From Roseomonas elaeocarpi (lineage in GTDB: Bacteria; Pseudomonadota; Alphaproteobacteria; Acetobacterales; Acetobacteraceae): a stretch of DNA of 64,000 nt. Position numbers and translations under genes: made by a program. Positions 36,941 to 43,715 of the stretch are shown here, one piece after another (position 1 is the stretch's first letter; every line of letters begins with the position of its first letter). The stretch covers positions 210,747 to 274,746 of the forward strand of contig NZ_JBHLUN010000007.1 of assembly GCF_042433915.1 (NCBI RefSeq), in the 5' to 3' direction. The notes under the pieces are model-generated. The model searched no databases. It was not told the origin of the DNA and was given only the letters and a program-made list of their open reading frames with translations.

Positions 36941-37389
36941 CCGCGCTGCCGATCCAGGTCCGTCGCCTGCCTCATGCCGAGGGCCTGCCGCTGCCGGAAT
37001 ACGCCACCGCCGGCGCCGCCGGCATGGACCTCCTGGCCGCGGTGGCGGCGGCGGTGGTGATCCCGCCCGGTGGCCGCGCCCTGATCCCGACCGGCCTCTG
37101 CGTCGCCTTGCCGGAAGGGCACGAGCTTCAGGTGCGGCCACGCTCCGGCCTCGCGTTGCGCCACGGCATCACCATGCCCAACACGCCCGGCACGGTGGAC
37201 GAGGATTACCGCGGCGAGCTGCAGGTCATCCTGATGAACGCGGGCGACGCGCCCTTCACCGTGGAGCGTGGGATGCGCATCGCCCAGGCGGTGCTGGCGC
37301 CGGTGACGCGCGGCGTGTGGCAGGAGGTCGAGGCGCTGCCGGACACTCATCGCGGCACCGGCGGCTTCGGTTCCACCGGCACGCGCTGA
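36937..37389 (+). CDS. dut: Deoxyuridine triphosphatase (dUTPase)
   Basis: Hydrolyses dUTP to dUMP, keeping uracil out of DNA and feeding dTMP synthesis. 150 residues from a GTG overlapping the coaBC stop. All five trimeric dUTPase motifs are present: AGAAGMDLLAA, RPRSGLALRHGI, NTPGTVDEDYRGEL, RIAQAVLAP and the C-terminal RGTGGFGSTG. The coaBC-dut pairing is standard in many bacteria. Confidence 0.96.
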   Translation: MTALPIQVRRLPHAEGLPLPEYATAGAAGMDLLAAVAAAVVIPPGGRALIPTGLCVALPEGHELQVRPRSGLALRHGITMPNTPGTVDEDYRGELQVILMNAGDAPFTVERGMRIAQAVLAPVTRGVWQEVEALPDTHRGTGGFGSTGTR

Positions 37390-37417
37390 TGCCTCGTCGC
37401 CGGGGCGTTCCGTTTCC

Positions 37418-38623
37418 TCAGGCCGCAGCCGTCCGGCGGGCCGTGAACTCCGTGGCGTAGAACACCAGCGCCACCGCCGACACCGCCATGCCGAACCAGG
37501 CAACGCCGCTCCACCCGCCATGGGTTTGCAGCACGCTGGCCATGGTGGAGCCCAGCGCCCCGCCCAGGAAGAACAGCGCCATGTAGAGGCCGTTGAGGCG
37601 CGAGCGGATCTCGGGCCGCAGCGTGTAGATCGCCCGCTGCCCTTGGATCTGCGTGATCTGCACGCCGCTGTCGAGTACGATCGCGGCCACCACCAGCGCC
37701 GCGAGGGACTCGCGTCCCAGCCAGGCAATCGCGAAGGCCGCCAGGACCAGCCCGATCGCGATGCCGGTGCTGGGCCGCGTCAGCCCGCGGTCGGCCAGTC
37801 GCCCCGCCAGCGGCGCCACCAGCGCGCCGGCCGCGCCCGCCAGCGCGAACAGGGCGATGGCGCTCTGTGACAGCGCGAAGCTGGGGCCTGCCAGGTGCAG
37901 CGGCACGGCGGTCCAGAACAGGGAGAAGCCGCAGAACTGCGCCGTCTGGTAGGCCGCGCGGCGGCGCAGGACCGGCGTGTCGCGCAGCACCGGCCAGAGC
38001 GAGCGCAGCAGCGCGCCGTAGCCGGACTGCGGGTGCGGATGGCGCTGCGGCAGCCAGCGCCACAGGATCAGCGTCAGCCCCGCCATCAGCGCGGCGGACA
38101 GGGCGAACACCGCGCGCCAGCCGAAATGGTCGGCGATGAGGCTCGCCGCCGGACGGGCCAGCAGGATACCGAGCAGCAGCCCGCTCATCACCGTGCCCAC
38201 CACCTGGCCGCGCCGCGCTGTCGGCGTCATATGGGCGGCCAGCGGCACCAGCATCTGCACCGCCACCGAGGAGATGCCGATCAGCAGGGCCGCCAGCAGG
38301 AACACGGCCGAGGAATTCGCCAGCGCCGCACCCAGCAGCGCCACCACCGAGCCTGTCAGCGTCAGCGCCACGAGCCGCCGGTTCTCGAGAAGGTCGCCCA
38401 ACGGCACCAGCAGGATCAGCCCCGCGCAGTAGCCCAACTGCGTCAGCGTCACCACCAGCCCCGCCGCCGCCGGACCGAGCCCGATCGCGGGCGCGATCAG
38501 CCCGATCAGCGGCTGCGCGTAGTAGATGTTGGCCACCGCCAGCCCGCAGGAGAAGGCGAGCAGCAGGATCAGGCCGCGTGACGGGCCCTGGCCCAGGGCA
38601 AGCTCCTCATCGGTCCCGTTCAT
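37418..38623 (-). CDS. MFS transporter
   Basis: 401 residues and twelve membrane helices. GDLLENRRLVALTL is the MFS motif between helices 2 and 3 and GRLADRGLTRPST its C-terminal half equivalent. The first helix (LAVANIYYAQPLIGLIAP) matches the YgaY/sugar-efflux-like group of drug-type exporters. The start MNGTDEEL has aaaggag 7 bp upstream. Converges on dut with 28 bp between. Substrate unknown. Confidence 0.9.
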   Translation of the reverse strand: MNGTDEELALGQGPSRGLILLLAFSCGLAVANIYYAQPLIGLIAPAIGLGPAAAGLVVTLTQLGYCAGLILLVPLGDLLENRRLVALTLTGSVVALLGAALANSSAVFLLAALLIGISSVAVQMLVPLAAHMTPTARRGQVVGTVMSGLLLGILLARPAASLIADHFGWRAVFALSAALMAGLTLILWRWLPQRHPHPQSGYGALLRSLWPVLRDTPVLRRRAAYQTAQFCGFSLFWTAVPLHLAGPSFALSQSAIALFALAGAAGALVAPLAGRLADRGLTRPSTGIAIGLVLAAFAIAWLGRESLAALVVAAIVLDSGVQITQIQGQRAIYTLRPEIRSRLNGLYMALFFLGGALGSTMASVLQTHGGWSGVAWFGMAVSAVALVFYATEFTARRTAAA

Positions 38624-38871
38624 GCCGCAGCTCCTTTTCTCGCGTGGCGGCCTCCGCGGCCGCCGGGCTCCGCTGTTCGCCGGGGACGGGAGGAGGGTCA
38701 AGCCGAGAGGCTGCGATGCTGCCCCGCAACGATTGCCGGCCGCGGGAAGTCGAGCCGGTGGCCGCGGCCGCGACGCTGCCCCCGCGACGCTGACCTGGGC
38801 TTCCCCGGGCGCGCGCTCCCGGCGGCCGACTCCCCCTGCGATCGGGCGCCGGGCGTGCCATATCCCCGTTC

Positions 38872-39699
38872 ATGTCGCTCGATTTCACCGAAGCGGAACT
38901 GCACCGCTATTCCCGACACATCCTGCTGCGCGAGATCGGCGCCGAGGGGCAGGCCAAGTTGCGCGCGGCGCGCGTCCTGGTGGTGGGGGCCGGCGGGCTG
39001 GGCGCGCCGCTGTCGCTCTACCTCGCGGCCGCCGGTGTGGGCACGATCGGCCTGGTGGACCACGATGTGCTGGAGCTGAGCAACCTCCAGCGGCAGGTGG
39101 TGCACGACACCGCCCGCATCGGCCGCAACAAGGCCGACAGCGCCGCGGAAACCCTGCGCGCCCTGAACCCGGAGGTCCGGGTCGAGATCCACGCCCGCCG
39201 CATGGATGCCGAGGCCGCGGCGGAACTGATCCCGCGCTACGATCTCGTTTGCGACGGCACCGACAATTTCGAAACGCGCTTCCTGCTGGGCGATGCCTGC
39301 CACCTGCTCGGACGGCCGCTGGTCTCGGCCGCGGTGCTGCGCTTCGAGGGGCAGCTCTCGACCTACAAGTCGTACCTGGGCGCGCCGCATCCCTGCCACC
39401 GCTGCCTGCATCCCGAGCCGCCGCCGCCGGGACTCGTGCCCAGCTGCTCCGAAGCCGGCGTGATGGGCGCGGTGACCGGCGTCATGGGCACGCTGCAGGC
39501 GACCGAAGTGATCAAGGAGATCACCGGCGCCGGCACCGGCATGTCGGGGCGTCTGCTGATCTGGGACGCGCTGGACGCCCGCTTCCGCGACATTCGGCTG
39601 CGCCGCGACCCGGCCTGTGCCTTGTGCGGCCCAGAGGCCACGATCCGCGACCTGTCGATCCACCGTGAGGTGCGTCCCCTGGTCTGCGAGGCGCCGTGA
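38872..39699 (+). CDS. HesA/MoeB/ThiF-family E1-like adenylyltransferase
   Basis: 275 residues. ATP-binding VVGAGGLGAPLSLYLAAAGVG, SNLQRQVVHDTARIGRNKADSA, the catalytic DGTDNFETRFLLGDAC and two zinc CxxC pairs (CHRC and CALC). MoeB/ThiF adenylate the C-terminal glycine of MoaD or ThiS so that sulfur can be attached. The likely thiolation Cys is in PSCSEAGVMGA. No MoaD/ThiS gene is nearby. The stop overlaps the DsrE-like start (GTGA), unlike ordinary moeB, so the partner may be that protein. Confidence 0.9.
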   Translation: MSLDFTEAELHRYSRHILLREIGAEGQAKLRAARVLVVGAGGLGAPLSLYLAAAGVGTIGLVDHDVLELSNLQRQVVHDTARIGRNKADSAAETLRALNPEVRVEIHARRMDAEAAAELIPRYDLVCDGTDNFETRFLLGDACHLLGRPLVSAAVLRFEGQLSTYKSYLGAPHPCHRCLHPEPPPPGLVPSCSEAGVMGAVTGVMGTLQATEVIKEITGAGTGMSGRLLIWDALDARFRDIRLRRDPACALCGPEATIRDLSIHREVRPLVCEAP

Positions 39700-40106
39700 G
39701 CACGCCCCTCGCGATCCTGCTCATCGACGGCTCGTACGAGCGGGCGCACTACGCGCTGGTGGTGGCCACCGCCGCCGCGGCGATCGGGCGGGAGGTCACG
39801 CTGTTCGCCACCAATGGCGGCTGCCGCCTGCTGCTGCACCCCACGCCGCTGCTGCGCGACGGGCGCGAGGCACTCCTGCGGGAGCGCGGCGTGGCCACGG
39901 TCGCCGACCTGCTGGAGGCAGCGGAAGCCCTGCCGATTCGCTGGATGGCCTGCGAGGCGGGGCTGCGGGCGGAAGGGCTGGAGGGCGCGGCCCTGTGGCC
40001 AGGCACCGAAGTGGCCGGGGTGGTGAGCTTCCTGGAAGCCGCCGGGAGCGGTGGCGCAGGCGACCCGGCAGCGGGCAGGGGGGCGGGACAGATCGTCACC
40101 CTGTGA
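39696..40106 (+). CDS. DsrE-like sulfur-transfer family protein
   Basis: 136 residues, GTG start inside the moeB-like stop. The DsrE/F fold is recognisable: LAILLIDGSYERAHYALVVATAAAAIGREVTLFAT, then ALPIRWMACEAGLRAEGLE with a candidate reactive Cys at about 88. Family members carry persulfide sulfur or are redox proteins of unknown role. The C-terminal 25 residues are Gly/Ala-rich. Translational coupling to an E1-like enzyme suggests joint sulfur handling; this is inference. Confidence 0.8.
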   Translation: MSTPLAILLIDGSYERAHYALVVATAAAAIGREVTLFATNGGCRLLLHPTPLLRDGREALLRERGVATVADLLEAAEALPIRWMACEAGLRAEGLEGAALWPGTEVAGVVSFLEAAGSGGAGDPAAGRGAGQIVTL

Positions 40107-40182
40107 CCGCTTGACCGCCGGGGGCTGGCTCGGCAAGGGAAGCGGGGCCAGCGCCTACGTTCAGCAGTCACTTCGGGGCAGA

Positions 40183-41052
40183 ATGCGGATGCGACCTTTC
40201 TTCTTCTTCCCGGCGCTCCTGGTCCTTCTGCCCGTGACTGCATGGGGGCAGGCTTCGTCCTCCGGCACACTGCAGCTGCCTGCCTCGCGCGGCACCCTCG
40301 CTCAGCCGCCCGCGGCCAGCACAACGAAGCCGGCCAACACGCCCCCACGCACCAACGCCACGCCGCCCGCGCGCGGCAACGCCGCCACCGCTGGCAAGCC
40401 CGGCGGCAGCGTTGCCGCTCCGGCGAGCAAGGGAGCACGGCCCCAGGGTGCGCAGGCGCCTTCGGTTTCCGGCAGCGCAACGCCGCGCCGGGCCGGCGGG
40501 CGGGCTGCCGCGGCCGCCACGGCCGCCGGTGCCGCCGCGGTGGGCGCCGCGGCCGTGGCCCCGGCCGCACCGCCCGCGCCGGCGCCGGCGGCACCGCCCG
40601 AGCCGCAGGAAACGGTGGGCTCCGTCACCGGCCTGCCGCTGCCGCGCTTCGCGCCGCTGCGTTCCGACGAGGTGAACCTGCGCGCCGGTCCCGGCACCCG
40701 CTTTCCCATCGAGTGGACCTATCAGCGGCGCGACCTGCCGGTGGAGATCATCCGAGAGTTCGACCAGTGGCGCCGCATCCGCATGCAGGACGGCACGGAA
40801 GGCTGGGTGCACCAGTCCAACCTGGCGCCGGGTCGGCGCTCCTTCACCGTGGGCAACGCGATCCACACCATTCGCCGCCGCCCCGAGGATGGTGCCAATG
40901 CCGTGGCGCGGATCGAGCCCGGCGTGGTCGGCCGCGTCCGCGCCTGCGCCGCCGGAAGCAGCTGGTGCGAGGTCCAGGTTGGTGAGTATCGTGGCTACCT
41001 GAAGCGCTCCGAGATGTTCGGCGTGACCGGCGACGAGGTGATCGGCAATTGA
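40183..41052 (+). CDS. Exported SH3-domain protein
   Basis: 289 residues: a signal peptide (MRMRPFFFFPALLVLLPVTAWGQA), a 120-residue Ala/Pro/Gly low-complexity region, then two bacterial SH3-type repeats (SDEVNLRAGPGTRFPIEWTYQ and the WRRIRMQDGTEGWVHQSNL strand pair, followed by a second half ending EYRGYLKRSEMFG). Such proteins usually bind cell wall or partner proteins in the periplasm. The stop overlaps the first nitrile-hydratase-type gene by 4 bp, an unexpected coupling of a periplasmic protein to a cytoplasmic enzyme. Confidence 0.85.
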   Translation: MRMRPFFFFPALLVLLPVTAWGQASSSGTLQLPASRGTLAQPPAASTTKPANTPPRTNATPPARGNAATAGKPGGSVAAPASKGARPQGAQAPSVSGSATPRRAGGRAAAAATAAGAAAVGAAAVAPAAPPAPAPAAPPEPQETVGSVTGLPLPRFAPLRSDEVNLRAGPGTRFPIEWTYQRRDLPVEIIREFDQWRRIRMQDGTEGWVHQSNLAPGRRSFTVGNAIHTIRRRPEDGANAVARIEPGVVGRVRACAAGSSWCEVQVGEYRGYLKRSEMFGVTGDEVIGN

Positions 41053-41462
41053 CCGAGGCTGACCGGAAGAGCGAGCCAGTCACTCCTGCCGCCCCGTCGC
41101 CTGCCGCGGCAGCTGCGACGTCCCTTCCGGCCGCTTCCGCGCAGGGCCACGAGGCCGCCGGGGCGTTGCCGGCGCGTGACCCCCGCGCCTCGCCCCACGA
41201 CCTCGGCGGCCATCCCCGCTTTCGCTGCACCCCGGTGGAGCCCGATGACAACGCCCCGCCGGACGCCTTCGGCCGGCGCGTGGATGCACTGCGCCAGCTC
41301 CTCGCCACGCGCGGCCTGCTGACCGTGGACGAGTTGCGCCGGAGCATCGAGGCCATCCCCGAGGCGGAGTACCACGCCCTCAGCTATTACGAGCGCTGGC
41401 TGCGGGCCATGGCGGCGCTGATGCAGGAGAAAGACGTGGTACTGGCGGAGGAACTCCGTTGA
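41049..41462 (+). CDS. Nitrile hydratase beta N-half / accessory protein
   Basis: 137 residues, TTG start inside the SH3 stop (TTGA). After about 45 low-complexity residues comes SPHDLGGHPRFRCTPVEPDD, then FGRRVDALRQLLATRG and ALSYYERWLRAMAALM, the helical N-terminal half of nitrile hydratase beta. In thiocyanate hydrolase the beta chain is split into two proteins, and metal-insertion activators share this same fold. It may therefore be a catalytic subunit or the cobalt-insertion chaperone; no other copy of the fold is in the window. Confidence 0.85.
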   Translation: MTEADRKSEPVTPAAPSPAAAAATSLPAASAQGHEAAGALPARDPRASPHDLGGHPRFRCTPVEPDDNAPPDAFGRRVDALRQLLATRGLLTVDELRRSIEAIPEAEYHALSYYERWLRAMAALMQEKDVVLAEELR

Positions 41463-41773
41463 CCGCCGCGCCCGCCGGTGACGCGGTTGGCGCGAGCCTT
41501 CACGCCGGGCAGGCAGTCCGCGTTCGCGATCGCTGGCCGGAGGCGGAAGGTCCGGCGCATGTGCGGACCCCGCATTACCTGCGCGGCCGACAGGGCAGGG
41601 TGGAGAGCTTCCTGGGCCGCTTCGCCGACCCGGGCGAGTTGGCCTTCGGCCGTCCGGCACCTCGCCGTGCCCTTTACCACGTGTCCTTCGCGCAGCCGCC
41701 GCTCTTCGAGGGTGGCGCCGCCGGCGATAGCGTGGTGGTGGAGATCTTCGAACACTGGCTGGAGCCCCTGTGA
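41459..41773 (+). CDS. Nitrile hydratase beta C-half (SH3-like)
   Basis: 104 residues, TTG start inside the previous stop (TTGA). VRVRDRWPEAEGPAHVRTPHYLRGRQGRVESFLG and ALYHVSFAQPPLFEG with EIFEHWLEPL reproduce the C-terminal barrel of nitrile hydratase beta, which packs on the alpha subunit and helps form the substrate channel. Carrying it as a separate gene is the arrangement of thiocyanate hydrolase (scnA-like). Downstream alpha gene starts at the stop codon (TGATG). Confidence 0.87.
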   Translation: MTAAPAGDAVGASLHAGQAVRVRDRWPEAEGPAHVRTPHYLRGRQGRVESFLGRFADPGELAFGRPAPRRALYHVSFAQPPLFEGGAAGDSVVVEIFEHWLEPL

Positions 41774-42366
41774 TGGCCGCACCGCCGAGCCCTGCCTCCG
41801 TTGCCCTGCTGGACCGCTTCCTGGCGGCGCTGGACCGGCGGGGGCTGGTGTCGGCCGCGCAGCTGGCGGAACAGCAGGAGCGGACCGACACGGCCTCGCC
41901 CGCGATCGGCGCGGCCATGGTGGCCCGCGCCTGGACCGATCCCGCCTTCCGCGCGCTGATGCTGCGCGACGGCAGCGCCGCGGCGGAGGCCATGGGCGTC
42001 AGCATGGCCGGGATGCCGCCGCTCGGCGTGCTGGAGGATACGGCGACGCAGCGCCACCTCGTGGTCTGTACCCTGTGCTCCTGCTATCCCCGTGCCGTGC
42101 TGGGCTACCCGCCCGGCTGGTTCAAGTCCGCCGCCTTCCGGGCCCGGGCCGTGAGCGATCCGCGTGGCGTGCTGCGGGACTGGGGAACGGAACTGCCGCC
42201 GGGCACCGCGCTGCGGGTGGTGGACAGCACCGCCGATTATCGCTGGATGGTGCTGCCGCTTCGTCCCGCCGGCACCGAGGGTTGGGATGCGGCGCGGCTC
42301 GCCGCGCTGGTGACGCCCGAAAGCATGATGGGCGTGCGCCCCGCCGCGGTGCCGGCCAGCGCCTGA
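41773..42366 (+). CDS. Cobalt-type nitrile hydratase / thiocyanate hydrolase catalytic subunit
   Basis: 197 residues from ATG overlapping the previous stop by one base. The metal motif VVCTLCSCYPR is the CTLCSC claw whose two outer Cys are oxidised to sulfinate/sulfenate and hold Co(III); the Thr marks the cobalt type (iron enzymes have CSLCSC). YPPGWFKSAAFRARAVSDPRGVL and YRWMVLPLRPAGTEGW are further alpha-subunit blocks. It hydrates nitriles to amides, or thiocyanate to COS and ammonia. The gene order N-half, C-half, alpha equals that reported for scnB-scnA-scnC. Confidence 0.92.
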   Translation: MAAPPSPASVALLDRFLAALDRRGLVSAAQLAEQQERTDTASPAIGAAMVARAWTDPAFRALMLRDGSAAAEAMGVSMAGMPPLGVLEDTATQRHLVVCTLCSCYPRAVLGYPPGWFKSAAFRARAVSDPRGVLRDWGTELPPGTALRVVDSTADYRWMVLPLRPAGTEGWDAARLAALVTPESMMGVRPAAVPASA

Positions 42367-42398
42367 AGCAACCGCTCTGACCCGCCGCGCCCGGGTGT

Positions 42399-43361
42399 TC
42401 AGGCGGGCTGCGGCACGCCGGCCGTGCCGGCGCCCGGCGCGGGCGCGACCCGGCCGAGGCGGCGTGGCCGGAGGAAGACGCGGGTGATCTCGGGATGCTC
42501 GGTCTCGATCATCCGGGTCAGCTCCGCCGCCGCCTGCTCGACCTCGTTGCCCGACAGGTCTTCGCGGAAGTCGATGGTCAGCGCCACCAAAACCTCCTGC
42601 GGACCCAGCTGCAGGCTCAGTACCTCATCCACCGCGAGGACGCGGGGATCGCCCGTCACCACGGCGCGCACGTTCTCGACGGTGCGGCGCGATGCAGATT
42701 CGCCGGTCAGCAAGCTCAGCGTTTCGCGCGCCAGGAAGGCGGCCGTGACCACCAGCAGCAGCCCGATCGCCACGGAGCTGGCGCCGTCCATCCAGGGCAG
42801 TTCCAGCCATTGCCCGGCGGCTGTGCCCAGCAGCGCGATCAGCAAGCCCGTCAGCGCGGCGGAGTCTTCCAGCAGCACCGCGAAGACGGTGGGGTCCTTG
42901 CTGGCGCGTATGGCCTGCACCAGCGGCTGCCCACGATGGGTCTGCCGGAACTCCCGCAGCGCCACCGTGAAGGAGTAGCCCTCGAACAGCATCGAGGCGC
43001 CGAGCACGGCGTAGTTCACCCAGAGGCTGGCGATGGGCTCCGGCGCGAGGATCTTCTCGATGCCCTCGTAGATCGAGAAGGCGCCGCCCAACGCGAAGAT
43101 CATCAGCGCCACCACGAAGCTCCAGAAGTACAGCTCCATGCCGTGGCCGAAGGGATGCGTCCGGTCGGGCCCCCGGCTGGCGCGTTTCAGGCCGAACAGC
43201 AGTAGCCCCTGGTTGCCGGTGTCCACCGCGGAATGGATCGCCTCGCTCAGCATCGCCGAGGAACCGGTGAACAGCGCCGCCGCCAGTTTGGTCACGGCGA
43301 TGGCCAGGTTTCCCGCCAGCGCGGCGTAGATCACCTTCATCGAGCCGCCGCCATGTGCCAT
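42399..43361 (-). CDS. Cation diffusion facilitator metal exporter
   Basis: 320 residues from MAHGGGSMKVIYAALAGN with ggggacg upstream. Six membrane helices; metal-site residues appear in SEAIHSAVDTGNQGLL and the HPFGHGMELYFWS block, and LLEDSAALTGLLIALLG repeats them. The C-terminal cytoplasmic domain (VLVALTIDFREDL) completes the CDF fold. Likely exports Zn, Co or similar ions. It converges on the cobalt-dependent hydratase operon, which may or may not be meaningful. Confidence 0.92.
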   Translation of the reverse strand: MAHGGGSMKVIYAALAGNLAIAVTKLAAALFTGSSAMLSEAIHSAVDTGNQGLLLFGLKRASRGPDRTHPFGHGMELYFWSFVVALMIFALGGAFSIYEGIEKILAPEPIASLWVNYAVLGASMLFEGYSFTVALREFRQTHRGQPLVQAIRASKDPTVFAVLLEDSAALTGLLIALLGTAAGQWLELPWMDGASSVAIGLLLVVTAAFLARETLSLLTGESASRRTVENVRAVVTGDPRVLAVDEVLSLQLGPQEVLVALTIDFREDLSGNEVEQAAAELTRMIETEHPEITRVFLRPRRLGRVAPAPGAGTAGVPQPA

Positions 43362-43442
43362 CGAATCGTCCCCGCGCCGCTGTGGCATCCGTTCCCGGCC
43401 CCGGATGCCTCGGACCGGGGGATGAACCGGCGCACCGCGGAG

Positions 43443-43640
43443 TGGTTGCGGAGAAGCCGGGGAAGGGTGGTTGCGGAGCGACCTGCTAGGAAGGGCCGCT
43501 GAGCGACCTGCCAGGATGGCTGCGGAGCAGTCCGCGAGGGGGGGCGGAAGCAATCCGGGAAGGATGGTGGCGGAGCAACTCGCGTAAGCGCGGTCGCGGA
43601 ACGAGCCGGCAAAGCGTGTTTGCGGTGCAACAAAGGGCGA
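43443..43640. repeat. Diverged 25-bp tandem repeat array
   Basis: About seven or eight degenerate units with a core like ggttgcggagcgacctgc start near 43443, 43468, 43495, 43517, 43541, 43565, 43591 and 43617, a 24-26 bp period. They fill most of the 354-bp gap (43362-43715) between the divergent CDF gene and the unknown 646-residue protein. There are no spacers, so this is not CRISPR. The remaining gap shows no gene. Confidence 0.65.
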
Positions 43641-43715
43641 GCGGCTGCGCCAAAGGAAGATCCTTTGCCGGAAAGGCTGGCGCGCGGCGAGGCGTCGATT
43701 ATCTTCGGCGCCGCC

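Noticed and set aside
43443..43640. Repeat array considered as CRISPR
   Set aside because: Units are contiguous and diverged, with no unique spacers, and there are no cas genes.
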